Source: Ketobacter sp963922875
Lineage (GTDB): Bacteria; Pseudomonadota; Gammaproteobacteria; Pseudomonadales; Ketobacteraceae
Assembly: GCA_963922875.1 (NCBI GenBank)
Contig: CAWUJH010000003.1
Coordinates: 62,001-126,000, forward strand
Length of the DNA stretch: 64,000 bases
Direction of reading: 5' to 3'
A program made the position numbers and the translations under genes. Within the stretch, counting starts at the first letter, position 1, and each line of letters begins with the position of its first letter. Shown in pieces: positions 44,371 through 52,850 of the stretch. The notes beneath the pieces are model-generated. The model had not been told where the DNA came from and searched no databases. It worked only from the letters and a program-made list of their open reading frames with translations.

Positions 44371-44940
44371 CTATTGCGAAATGAACTCACTATCAATGTA
44401 AGTGGCCAACCACACCTTCTCGTTTCCCCTATAGAACTTGGTGCCATTCTCATGTGCTGCCTTTGACTCGATTTTCAGTAGTACCGGATGCTCAGTACGA
44501 CGAAGGGCGACTTCCCTGGCGGTGTCCTGTTCCGTCGATAGATGCACATACTGCCGTTTCATCGCTTTCAATCCTTGCTCAAGAATCAATGCAGCGAATT
44601 CCGCGGTTGTTCCGTGAAGTAAAATATCTGGTGGTACAGCTTCCTCATATTCAATCGGGGCAGGGATTGAGTGGCCATAGATCGCACGAATCCGGGAGCC
44701 TTCAAACTCGTACCGCTGCTTTTCACCTGCCTCAGCCATTGAGATTAGGTCGTCTACGCTCAAACCTTCCCAACGCTTATTACGCCCTGCAAGTGCTTGC
44801 AGTAGTAGTAACTTCTCAATCCAACCTGAAGAATCAAGCTGTATGCCATATTCGTCTGGCGCATGACGAAGCGCATGGGAAACTGTTCGACTTAGCTTGG
44901 TGAAATCAACTTTTGTTTTATTGGGCTTTTTTTCGTTCAT
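44371..44940 (-). CDS. kptA: RNA 2'-phosphotransferase (KptA/Tpt1)
   Basis: 189 residues from the ATG at 44940 (a longer frame to 45009 overlaps the LysR relic and is not needed). It keeps the Tpt1 pattern: LSRTVSHALRHAPDEYG near the start (Arg-His), ILLHGTTAEFAALILEQGL in the middle, MKRQYVHLS, and FYRGNEKVWLA near the end. KptA transfers an internal 2'-phosphate of RNA to NAD, the last step after yeast-type tRNA ligation. It lies in the same island as the RtcR-like activator and anticodon nuclease, on the opposite strand. Its start overlaps the end of the LysR relic by 23 bases, implying former coupling. Confidence 0.92.
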   Translation of the reverse strand: MNEKKPNKTKVDFTKLSRTVSHALRHAPDEYGIQLDSSGWIEKLLLLQALAGRNKRWEGLSVDDLISMAEAGEKQRYEFEGSRIRAIYGHSIPAPIEYEEAVPPDILLHGTTAEFAALILEQGLKAMKRQYVHLSTEQDTAREVALRRTEHPVLLKIESKAAHENGTKFYRGNEKVWLATYIDSEFISQ

Positions 44941-45256
44941 TCTTCCAGTGATCCTTAAACTCGAACAAAATGGCTTCCAGTTCGTCAACGGCCAATCTAT
45001 CGGCCGCATGACGTCGCCTAATCAATTGAAATTGAATTGCCGGGAATTCGGGCAGCGGTTTAGCAACCAATCCTTCCGGAATCTGACAATACTCATTGAC
45101 GATGGCAAGCCCCATCCCGTGTTTGACGAAATTCAGTGTCAGCTCCCAACTATCCACTTCTACCGACACCTTCCAATCCACCTGCAAGTCCATCAGCAAT
45201 CGATTGATCAGGATTCTATGAGGCCTGTTCTCAGATGGCACGATCAGCCGCTTAAC
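44918..45256 (-). pseudogene. 3' relic of a LysR-family regulator
   Basis: About 112 codons matching the C-terminal part of a LysR effector domain: RLIVPSENRPHRILI, VDSWELTLNFVKHGMGLAIV and IPEGLVAKPLPEFPAIQF. The DNA-binding half is missing; homology stops near 45256 where an AT-rich, unrelated sequence begins and the frame closes with a stop. It overlaps kptA by 23 bases on the same strand, so an intact ancestor probably formed a LysR-kptA operon. It marks the right-hand breakpoint of the island. Confidence 0.8.
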
Positions 45257-45436
45257 CCTCTACTTTTAATTGCGGTTAATAATGGGGGGATTACAAACTC
45301 ATATGATCCCAATATAATTATATATTTGTCGTTGAAACTAGTTGCTACTAGATTAAGTTTGAATGATCGGAATCATGCGGATGCCCTTGTTTCTGATCTA
45401 GAGTACATAGGCGGTTTGCTTTTATACTATCAATAG
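45257..45436 (+). pseudogene. 3' fragment of an unknown gene ahead of the subtilase
   Basis: The plus frame is open across the breakpoint and ends at 45436, 9 bases before the subtilase-like gene. The part after 45257 (LIAVNNGGITNSYDPNIII, then HADALVSDLEYIGGLLLYY) has protein-like composition and no recognised family. It is probably the tail of a gene whose 5' part was lost at the junction with the LysR relic. Confidence 0.45.
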
Positions 45437-45445
45437 GAAAATCTA

Positions 45446-46654
45446 ATGAAGTTTTTCGAAGAAGCCATGGTAGATGTTCCTGATCAAGTTGTGTCTGTAT
45501 TTGTTTTTTGCGATATAGAGAAAGCCCGCTCTTTTGCAGAGGAATTAAGAAAGTCGTCATCGGAAGTGATTGTATGGGAGTTTGACAACCTCCCAATAGT
45601 AGCGACTAGGCCCACATTGATAGAACTAGATAATGATCTTCTATTAAGCTTTACTAAATTTTATCCGATTACTTATGCTCGAATTGTTAAAGGAATTGAT
45701 TCACTGTTATCAAATAGAGTTGATGCTATAAATATAAGTTTGGGACCTCGACCTGGTGAATTGCTTGAAGAGCGAGATCCTATGGTCTACGCAATTAATT
45801 ACTGTTTTGAAAAAGGCATTCTAGTTGTTGTTGCTGCAGGAAATGCAGGCCCAGCAGAAGACAGTATGCAGCCATTGGCTCTAAATACTCAGGCCATTTC
45901 TGTTGGGGCCGTTGATAGGCAGCGAAAACTAGCACTTGTATCAAGTCGAGGAGGATCAAACAGTTTTGGGCCAACACTTGTTGCCGATGGTTTTCTGAAT
46001 CAGGTCTATGCGAAAAACGGACAGGTCTGGGCCTCGCATTGCGATTACATGACAAGTTGGGCAGCACCAAGGGTGGCATCTCTGGTAGTTCTGTTAAAAA
46101 ATGTGCTTCTTATTCTGTCCAATTGTTTAGAAAATGCCATAAACAATGATTGGTGTACTCATACTTTACCCCTTCCTAAAGCATCTATCGGGTTTGTTGA
46201 TACTGGGTTAGATCCAGCTTTGAGAGGAGAATGGTACTTATCTGACGAAGCTCATGATCACGCAAATAAGAATTTTATCGCATTTCAGTTTAGCGAAAAC
46301 CATAGGATTTGGATTAGTGAAGTTAAGAACACTCTGGGCACAGTAGATGATCTAACGATTACATACACACATGTTCTTAAGGCATTATCATTGATTTGCA
46401 TTCCGCTCCCCAAATACACAAGTCAAGAAGTGGGTATGGGCTATATATCTGATTCAGTAGTTAAAGATTATTTGACAAACCTTGTTCCGTCGCGCTTGCT
46501 TGAGCTCATTTCAGTTTCATTTCAATCTGATCATCTATCTGAATTAGACGCCAAGCTTGGTCCCTTCTGGAACCTTGACTTTGTCGATAGTCTTATGGAA
46601 GCGTATCATGATAATCCGTTACAAAGTATGGCTCGTGTTGCACGTGAAGACTAA
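45446..46654 (+). CDS. subtilase-like protein with atypical motif order
   Basis: 402 residues, AGGAAA Shine-Dalgarno. VDAINISLG (92-100) and VVVAAGNAGP (127-136, oxyanion Asn133), then YMTSWAAPRVASL with Ser204 in TSxAAP, match the second half of the S8 subtilase fold. The usual Asp (DTG) and His (HGTH) motifs are absent upstream. However, SIGFVDTGLDPALRG occurs downstream (Asp252), after the Ser, in the reverse of normal order. No canonical HGTHVAG was found. It could be a circularly permuted enzyme, a fusion of two partial copies, or an inactive fold. There is no signal peptide, so it is cytoplasmic. It ends in a 4-base tail-to-tail overlap with the next gene. Confidence 0.7.
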   Translation: MKFFEEAMVDVPDQVVSVFVFCDIEKARSFAEELRKSSSEVIVWEFDNLPIVATRPTLIELDNDLLLSFTKFYPITYARIVKGIDSLLSNRVDAINISLGPRPGELLEERDPMVYAINYCFEKGILVVVAAGNAGPAEDSMQPLALNTQAISVGAVDRQRKLALVSSRGGSNSFGPTLVADGFLNQVYAKNGQVWASHCDYMTSWAAPRVASLVVLLKNVLLILSNCLENAINNDWCTHTLPLPKASIGFVDTGLDPALRGEWYLSDEAHDHANKNFIAFQFSENHRIWISEVKNTLGTVDDLTITYTHVLKALSLICIPLPKYTSQEVGMGYISDSVVKDYLTNLVPSRLLELISVSFQSDHLSELDAKLGPFWNLDFVDSLMEAYHDNPLQSMARVARED

Positions 46655-47730
46655 GAGGGCTTCAACTCTTTTGTTAAGATGTTGTCAATTAGAGCCTTGT
46701 GCATTGTGCTTAATTTATTTAATTCTTCTTCGGTGATTGAGCTATCACACATTTTTGCTTTCAATTCCTCAGCTTTTCTACGGTAGGCCATATCGTTATA
46801 GTATTTAAGCCCTTCAAGGAGCTGGTCAATGGGTTTTGCTGAGCTTTCACCTAGATTATAGAATCTTGCTAATAGTTCGGAAGAAGCAGCTGTTTGCTGA
46901 AATTTTTCATACGCTGTATTTTGTTTTCCATCAATGCTTACTATTACATAGGGATAGCCTTCACTATATGATTGACCTGTCTGCCGGTCGATAAGCTCAC
47001 CTTCTTCTGATATTTTGTATTTTTTACATACAAAATCTGGAGTGTCATCCGGAAAAAGAACTCCAAACCCTGCAGCCGTGTCTCCCATTCCAGGTCTCTC
47101 AAAGTTGATCGCATCAGTGCTTGTCATTTCAGGTCCTTTCTCGAAAATAGCTTTACCTAAATCACCCAATAACTGGGTAATCATTCCTCCAGCAATTAAA
47201 TGCATGCTTTTGGTTGCAAACAATGGAATCGATGCTGCTTGCGTGAATGCTGAAGATAGGAAATCTGTTATTTTCTTGGAGAAGTTTTCAAAGCCTAACT
47301 CTACAGTTACAGAAATTGACTGATCAACAAAAGCTGGAGAGTAATATATTATCGGTGTGCCCTGAGATAAGGCAGAAATAGTATCGATTCCGTTGTGCGG
47401 TTTTACATCGTCAGCTAGTAAATTTACTGCTCTTGAGGCTGAAGAAAATTGGGTGATCGGTTTGTGGCTTGACGTAACTAGTAAAGATTTTGATTCATCA
47501 AAGCCAAATATCGATTGAGGGAATTTTCCAGTGTAAATATGCCTGATTTCTACGCTAAGTGGCTTTCCTAATCCGACGGGAGTGAAGCTTGTAATTTTGC
47601 CCTCCTTGAAGCCAAATGCACTAACGCCTTTTGATTCTGCTTTAAGTCTTTCTATTTCCCCTGTTAGAGTTTTTTCAGGAACTTCTATTGGCGATATTAA
47701 TTGGCTACCCACACTCAAAAATAGGGACAT
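46651..47730 (-). CDS. hypothetical protein, unknown family
   Basis: 359 residues, no recognised domain. It has no signal peptide and one moderately hydrophobic stretch (around 165-190). The C-terminal part (about 300-355) is Lys/Glu-rich and probably helical. The region FGVLFPDDTPDFVCKKYKI and a nearby DRQTGQSYSEG look like structured beta segments. It converges with the subtilase-like gene with a 4-base overlap, suggesting a compact cargo pair, but no functional link can be shown. Codon usage is AT-rich like its neighbours. Confidence 0.7.
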   Translation of the reverse strand: MSLFLSVGSQLISPIEVPEKTLTGEIERLKAESKGVSAFGFKEGKITSFTPVGLGKPLSVEIRHIYTGKFPQSIFGFDESKSLLVTSSHKPITQFSSASRAVNLLADDVKPHNGIDTISALSQGTPIIYYSPAFVDQSISVTVELGFENFSKKITDFLSSAFTQAASIPLFATKSMHLIAGGMITQLLGDLGKAIFEKGPEMTSTDAINFERPGMGDTAAGFGVLFPDDTPDFVCKKYKISEEGELIDRQTGQSYSEGYPYVIVSIDGKQNTAYEKFQQTAASSELLARFYNLGESSAKPIDQLLEGLKYYNDMAYRRKAEELKAKMCDSSITEEELNKLSTMHKALIDNILTKELKPS

Positions 47731-47976
47731 ATGAATTCCTTTTTCGTAAGACCAACATTATTCATCTGTTTTGTGCTATTCAGATTATTAAGATAAATTC
47801 TATCAAAAGTCAAAAGCTACTGGTATATAAGTATTGAATCGCTGCTATAGGTCAATAGATAAGTTAACAAGCTGTCTAAACTGTAGGCTGTGGCGCTAAC
47901 AGTCAGTCTAAATACTAATCATATTTTATTTCTAGAATGGTAGATCAATTATTATCACTATGTTCAGGGGTGCGGT

Positions 47977-48252
47977 ATGTCCCAATCTTTAAAGATTCAA
48001 GCAACCGGTAATGTAAATGTCTTGATTGAGGGAATAGATGAGCCGAACCAGAGTGGTTCTTTTGTGAGGCAAGGAAGTCCCTATAGCACCGATTTTAACC
48101 CTGGCTTTTATAAAGCCAATATTCGGTGGACTTCAAATGCCGGGGATATAATCAGTGTGGATATGACTAACTCAAACCTCGCTTTCCTCAGGCAGGTGAC
48201 ACAGGGAGATGAGCACGAAAGTACTAATGTTAATTTTACGATATTCTCCTGA
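47977..48252 (+). CDS. small beta-rich hypothetical protein
   Basis: 91 residues with an AGGGGTG Shine-Dalgarno. No signal peptide, and sequence alternation typical of a small beta-sandwich (SLKIQATGNVNVLIEG). No family recognised. It is followed after 21 bases by an outer-membrane-like gene, so the two are probably co-transcribed. Confidence 0.65.
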   Translation: MSQSLKIQATGNVNVLIEGIDEPNQSGSFVRQGSPYSTDFNPGFYKANIRWTSNAGDIISVDMTNSNLAFLRQVTQGDEHESTNVNFTIFS

Positions 48253-48273
48253 TTGATTTGGGGTGGTAACAAT

Positions 48274-49566
48274 ATGTTGAAACGAGCATTGGGAATTATA
48301 TTGACCGTGGTTGGGCTTAATTGTTGGGGGAAGGATATACCTCCTGTTGCTCTGGACTTGGGGGACCAGTTAAAGAACATCAGTATAGAATTTGGTGAAT
48401 CAAAGAAAGAGATAACAGTAAATTTCGCGCCGGTATACAGTAACAATAGCCATCGGGTTGGTGTAGCTTTTAAGGCTCCTTATGACGGCAAGAAAGATGA
48501 TCAATCTCTAGTTGACAAGGATGGCTTGTCAAATGCTATCCGTGTAAATTTCAAATATTCCTATTGGCCCGAGAGGAAAGGTGCTACCCGAGAAGACGTT
48601 GAGCTGGCGTGTCACGTTGCGGCTGCCAACCATAATAGAGATCGTATGAACAGGGCATTGAAAATTCTTAAGTTCTCGAAATGCAGCAATGCCAGAGAGT
48701 GCGTCTTTGAGAGGCAAGATTTTGAAGATCTAGATAGAAAGATAGGTCTGCTCCAAGAGGATTATGCTAAATCAAAGCGCGACTATCAGGCCCTAGTTGA
48801 TTCCTTGCTTGAAGCTGATACAGATGCCGCAAGAAAGCAGGCGAGCGAAAGTGCGAAACGCAAAAAAGAACACTTTGAAGAAATCGACAACGAGCTTAAC
48901 GCAATAATCAAAGAAGAAAAGCGTGTTAATGATAGACCTTGGGCATGTGACCCGGCAGCACTTCCCGAAGACAAGCAATTTCTCGCTAGAAAGGACACTG
49001 ATGACAGTACTTGGTATGCAGGAGCAAGCATTGAATATGGCAGTGAAGACTTTGATACTACCAGTCTGGCTGGGATCACGGCTTCGACCGATTTGTCCGA
49101 TATAGAAAGTAGTAATCAAACAGAAGAACCATACATATTAAGTATCGGGTTAGGGTACATATTTGATGATGTCCATATTTTTGGTTCGTATTCTGACATT
49201 CATCTGAACGTTGCAGTTGAAAAGGTTAGAAAGTATGAGGTGCCTTCGGTACAAACAGTCTGCGTGGCTGACAACCCTTCTTCTGGTCTTTCTACATGTA
49301 TCGACGGCATTTTCGGCCCAGTAAGCGAGAGCAAAGAGTACATAGCTAATACCAGCATTCGCTTTTTCTATAGGCCGCTCAAATTAGGCTTTTCCCCAAA
49401 GTTTGCACACAATCGAGATACAAATGTTAATTCAATTACTATTCCAGTTTTCTACACGGGCGGGCATGACTCTCTAAGTGTTGGATTATCCTACAACTGG
49501 GACAACATGGACAAAGACTCTAATCTCACTTTCTTGATCGGTGTAGGCTTTAAAATGTTCGATTGA
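48274..49566 (+). CDS. putative outer-membrane beta-barrel protein
   Basis: About 430 residues from the ATG at 48274 (GGGGTGG upstream), with a signal peptide ending near NCWG (about residue 18). The middle (about 120-215) is a long charged helical segment. The C-terminal half has alternating beta strands (YILSIGLGYIFDD, IHLNVAVEKV, LSVGLSYNWDN) and ends FLIGVGFKMFD with a terminal aromatic-like pattern, as in outer-membrane barrels. Four Cys occur in pairs. It may be an outer-membrane protein with a periplasmic coiled-coil insert. The family is unknown. Confidence 0.65.
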   Translation: MLKRALGIILTVVGLNCWGKDIPPVALDLGDQLKNISIEFGESKKEITVNFAPVYSNNSHRVGVAFKAPYDGKKDDQSLVDKDGLSNAIRVNFKYSYWPERKGATREDVELACHVAAANHNRDRMNRALKILKFSKCSNARECVFERQDFEDLDRKIGLLQEDYAKSKRDYQALVDSLLEADTDAARKQASESAKRKKEHFEEIDNELNAIIKEEKRVNDRPWACDPAALPEDKQFLARKDTDDSTWYAGASIEYGSEDFDTTSLAGITASTDLSDIESSNQTEEPYILSIGLGYIFDDVHIFGSYSDIHLNVAVEKVRKYEVPSVQTVCVADNPSSGLSTCIDGIFGPVSESKEYIANTSIRFFYRPLKLGFSPKFAHNRDTNVNSITIPVFYTGGHDSLSVGLSYNWDNMDKDSNLTFLIGVGFKMFD

Positions 49567-49623
49567 TTTACGACAGGAGCTTTTGTGATGGGTGATGGGG
49601 CGCGTTTGCTGATCGATAGTCTC

Positions 49624-50724
49624 GGCTCTACATCATTAACGGGGGACACCGGCATTCATTAAACTGATTTTGCGACGATCACTTTAATGGAGAACACAGA
49701 TGTCCCACACCGGAAGAATTATAGGCTTGCCAGGCCCATCAACGCCACTCATCAGCGAACGGTAAAGCACACCCGCCAGGGTAATCAGGTGATGACCTTA
49801 CATCTACGGGTGCCGAAGTACTTTTGTCAGCCCTGTCGGCGCTATTTCCGTCACTCGTTTGACGGCATTCGCCCGCGTTATCTCGCTTCAGAGGCTTATC
49901 GATTGGAAGTCTTTGAGGCGCATGATGTCGGCATCACTCAGCGCAAGCTCTCGCTCACCCTCGGTATCAGTCCGGCGACGGTGGAGCGCTGGTATCAATA
50001 CCATATTGGTCTGAAGCGATGGAAATTACTCAATTGCCCCTGCCCACGAGAGTTGGGCATTGATGAATATTATTTACGCGGCCTGGAAGGAAGGGATAAG
50101 GTGCAGGTGGTGGTCATGGATCTGTCGGAAACTTACCGTAGTATTGCCCACCGTTACTTTCCGAATGCGACGATCGTTGCGGATCGATTTCATGTTGTCC
50201 GGCTGATCAATCAGCACTTCTTGAAAGTGTGGCAACAACATCACCCAGAAGGCCGGAAGAATCGTGGCTTGCTCAGTCTAATGCGCCGACATCAGTGGCA
50301 TTTAAGCGAGGAACAGCAGGCCAATCTAATGGATTACCTGGGTGACTTCCCCGTGTTACAGGCGCTGTATGTGGCTAAGCAAGAACTGATGCGATTTATG
50401 TTGCTCAAGACAGTCAAGGCCAAGCGAGCAAAGGCGAAATTACCGCGTTATTTAGAACTGCTGGACCAGCTACTGAACAGTCCATTACGCGCATTAGCGA
50501 AGACATTGGAATCCTGGGTGGAACCCATTGTTGCCATGTGGCGATTTAGCAAAAGCAACGGCATTACTGAAGGCTTTCACAACAAGATGGAAATGATGTC
50601 GAGGCGTGCTTATGGATTTAGGAATTTTGAAAATTATCGGTTGAGAGTGGTGGTCCACTGCGGATGGAATGGTATTATCGATCGAGTCAGGAGAATGCCC
50701 ATCCCCCGTTAATTGGGTAGAGCC
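49624..50724 (+). mobile_element. ISL3-family insertion sequence
   Basis: A 1101-bp element. The left end GGCTCTACATCATTAACGGG (from 49624) and the right end (ending 50724, complement GGCTCTACCCAATTAACGGG) are imperfect inverted repeats of about 32 bp. One ORF encodes the transposase. The 8-base flanks (ATAGTCTC and TGGATTTA) do not match, so no target duplication is left. That points to rearrangement at one end since insertion. Confidence 0.88.
49687..50712 (+). CDS. ISL3-family transposase
   Basis: 341 residues. It contains the CQPCRRYFRHSF half of the zinc ribbon, an HTH (GITQRKLSLTLGISPATVER), and the DDE core with DEYYLRG, ADRFHVVRLINQHF and the final SNGITEGFHNKMEMMSRRAYG. The first CxxC of the usual N-terminal zinc ribbon is missing: the sequence at 49703-49720 would restore a Cys only in another frame. 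The gene may therefore be slightly truncated by a frameshift, which could inactivate the element. Confidence 0.9.
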   Translation: MENTDVPHRKNYRLARPINATHQRTVKHTRQGNQVMTLHLRVPKYFCQPCRRYFRHSFDGIRPRYLASEAYRLEVFEAHDVGITQRKLSLTLGISPATVERWYQYHIGLKRWKLLNCPCPRELGIDEYYLRGLEGRDKVQVVVMDLSETYRSIAHRYFPNATIVADRFHVVRLINQHFLKVWQQHHPEGRKNRGLLSLMRRHQWHLSEEQQANLMDYLGDFPVLQALYVAKQELMRFMLLKTVKAKRAKAKLPRYLELLDQLLNSPLRALAKTLESWVEPIVAMWRFSKSNGITEGFHNKMEMMSRRAYGFRNFENYRLRVVVHCGWNGIIDRVRRMPIPR

Positions 50725-50756
50725 TGGATTTAGAAACTTAAAAAAAATGGTGGGCC
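50651..50756. repeat. direct repeat A, left copy (IS right end plus tRNA-Ile2 tip)
   Basis: 106 bases that reappear at 61727-61831 with three differences. They comprise the last 74 bases of the ISL3 element, 23 flanking bases, and TGGTGGGCC, the exact 3' end (CCA included) of tRNA-Ile2. Identity stops immediately after this tRNA tip. Confidence 0.92.
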
Positions 50757-50820
50757 CTAACGGAGCTACCTTGAATCAAACTTTGGATGTTTTAGCAGAA
50801 TGGAACCTGGCGCTCAAGGG
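50757..50820. repeat. direct repeat B, left copy
   Basis: 64 bases beginning CTAACGGAGCTACCTTGAAT that match 53540-53603 at 59 of 64 positions. It starts exactly where repeat A ends. The remaining bases to 51337 hold no gene that can be supported. Confidence 0.85.
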
Positions 50821-51337
50821 GACGTCGTTCGAATAGTCAAGTTGTGTTATTAACTTAAATGGCTCACAGCCGAATTTTGATCTTGATTATACTTCGCTGC
50901 ATGCTTGCAGTTTAACAAAGTATTTTAGGGCGGAGTCTTGTGACTAATGTCGTCACCTTCAGCAGGTGAAGAAAGGGAATAACTTGTAAGAGAGCAAGCG
51001 ATTCGAATAATTAAATGCCTTTTGCCTCAGGCAGAAAATCCTCTCCCACGGGATTGGAACTATTTTCTACAAAGATCGATCCACTTAAATTTGGCGTTTT
51101 ACTTAATTCACGGGAAATCAACACACTCTCAGAGGTCTGCCTCCGAAAGACGTTCACTTAACCACTAACTATAAACTGTTGGCCAAGTTTTACTTGTCCA
51201 CTACATGCAGGTAAAGAGCAACATAGAAGAAAGACCGATGGAATCTTTTTTAGGTGGAACTGTCTCAGTTTGTGGCGCAGTTAAACCTTCTTCTCAAACT
51301 TCTGCATCTTAGCAATCGATATTTTCAAAATTTGAGT
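50821..51337. other. gene-free stretch
   Basis: No coding region is supported. Moderately AT-rich, with a short inverted repeat CACCTTCAGCAGGTG (about 50956-50970). Nothing else recognised. Confidence 0.5.
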
Positions 51338-51658
51338 CTAGGAGTGTTCAGTTAGAAATACACCTAACATACCTAATACTAAAAATATGACGCTAACCGC
51401 CCTCCAGATGTTTATTTGCTCGTTATATAGAACCGTTCCAAAGAGCATCGAGCCGACCACACCAATTCCAGTCCATATGGAGTAAGCAGTACCTAGGGAA
51501 ATATGCCTCATAGCTAATCCCAGAAACCAGACACTAAATAATATTCCTAGCCCCATTATTGTGAGAGGGAGGAACTTACTGAAACCCGTGCTTTGCTTTA
51601 GCGAAACGGCCCAAATAACTTCAAATAGCCCAGCTATAACTAAATATATCCATGACAT
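51338..51658 (-). CDS. SMR-family exporter, Gdx/SugE-like
   Basis: 106 residues, four membrane helices. The membrane Glu of helix 1 (AGLFEVIWAVSLK) and the GTAYSIWTGIGVVGS segment match the SugE/Gdx subgroup more closely than EmrE; several members export guanidinium with proton exchange. No guanidine riboswitch was recognised upstream (51659-51760). The partner-like gene upstream on the same strand is uncertain. Confidence 0.88.
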   Translation of the reverse strand: MSWIYLVIAGLFEVIWAVSLKQSTGFSKFLPLTIMGLGILFSVWFLGLAMRHISLGTAYSIWTGIGVVGSMLFGTVLYNEQINIWRAVSVIFLVLGMLGVFLTEHS

Positions 51659-51789
51659 GTTTATATTTCACCTCTGGATTCTTTAGTGACGAGTTTTTAA
51701 GTAAATATCACTGAGAAGATTGGCATATAGATGCGTTATGTCAGAGATATAGTTTGTGATACGATTTACAGTTACGCCTTCAGAAGCAA

Positions 51790-52005
51790 TTATCTGAATT
51801 TGTTCAAAAAGAACGTCATCGTAAGTTTATTTTCCTCTTTTGCACATTCATGCAATGTTGCCCAGTGGTACTCCGCATGTCCTTTGTATCCAACACAATA
51901 TCTATCTCCCAAAAAGGTCTCAATACCTTTAATTATCTGCACATCAAATTGATCGGAATACCATTGTTGATACCAATTCCATACTATATTAGCTGCGACA
52001 TCCAA
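51790..52005 (-). CDS. uncertain small ORF
   Basis: 71 codons from a TTG (DVAANIVWNWYQQWYSDQFD; later YKGHAEYHWATLHE). Composition is protein-like and aromatic-rich, but there is no recognised family or clear Shine-Dalgarno. It could be a gene fragment. The surrounding 51659-51789 and 52006-52131 show nothing. Confidence 0.3.
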   Translation of the reverse strand: MDVAANIVWNWYQQWYSDQFDVQIIKGIETFLGDRYCVGYKGHAEYHWATLHECAKEENKLTMTFFLNKFR

Positions 52006-52131
52006 GCCCCATTATGCAGCTGCGGCGTATAGGGAAAGCAATTGAGTATTTCCATTGTACAATCTGTTGCAAAAGCAGATGATCTCTTGCTTAACCATGT
52101 GCTATGTCACCTTAAGCAAAGAGATTTCGAT

Positions 52132-52509
52132 TCAAGGCCGAGAAAAAAATTCATAGCTGTACATGAAACTGTCAATCTCAGCCTTTGCGGTTATCAATAT
52201 GTCTTTTTCATCGGCTTTACACTTCTTCAACATGTCGACAGCCATATCTCTATGGCTAGTTTCAACTTCAGTATGAATTGTAAAGAAAGCCAGTGCAGAC
52301 TTTTGACAGTCAGTAATTCCATAAGCGTTTGCAAACTTATTGAGCTCATTCAGATAATGCGTGAATTCAAAGCTTGAAGTTGCTTCTGACGCATAATGAA
52401 ATCCAAGTGATTCAGCTATAGAACTATATCGATAATATTCTGCAGTTCTTCTCCCAATAGCACTGAAGCTCCTCTGTGTGTTGCATTCATCGGGTCTTTT
52501 CCTATCCAT
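52132..52509 (-). CDS. possible truncated haem-oxygenase-like di-iron protein
   Basis: 125 residues. FHYASEATSSFEFTHYLNEL and FFTIHTEVETSHRDMAVDML place Glu and His residues in the helical pattern of iron-containing redox (TenA/PqqC-like) enzymes, which are usually about twice as long. The protein therefore looks like only the C-terminal half. Function unknown. Confidence 0.45.
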   Translation of the reverse strand: MDRKRPDECNTQRSFSAIGRRTAEYYRYSSIAESLGFHYASEATSSFEFTHYLNELNKFANAYGITDCQKSALAFFTIHTEVETSHRDMAVDMLKKCKADEKDILITAKAEIDSFMYSYEFFSRP

Positions 52510-52850
52510 CTATTGATCTAACCGTTAAAAGCTATTTAGGAGGTTAGAAGTTAGCATTGTGCTTTAAGTTTTCAAAATACCAAAAGGAACTAAGAGGTAT
52601 GGATGTATATTTTTATTTGTAATAATGGGCTGAACTTTATATATAAGAAGGGAAGAAAGACGAAAAAATAAGCTTGTAACTAAAGAGTTAAATGTGGCCG
52701 CATCAAATTGCTCGGAATAAAAATAATAATTAAGTCAATGTCTTATCATTCACATCGGTTTCGTTTAAGTTGTTAAGGTTATCTGTTTGTATGCAGGCAC
52801 GAAAAGAGGCGAGCGAGGTCTAGGACTTTACAAGACCGGCTTTTGTAAGA
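52510..52850. other. gene-free AT-rich stretch
   Basis: No ORF, RNA gene or strong hairpin was recognised here. Confidence 0.5.

Noticed and set aside
45235..45252. A sigma-54-like TGGCACG element on the plus strand
   Set aside because: The GG-to-GC spacing is one base too long and it lies inside the LysR relic.
44897..45436. A 179-codon plus-strand ORF as one gene
   Set aside because: Its first part is the antisense of kptA and the LysR relic; only the part after the breakpoint may be coding.
51659..51760. A guanidine riboswitch before the SMR exporter
   Set aside because: No conserved ykkC or mini-ykkC motif could be found in the leader.
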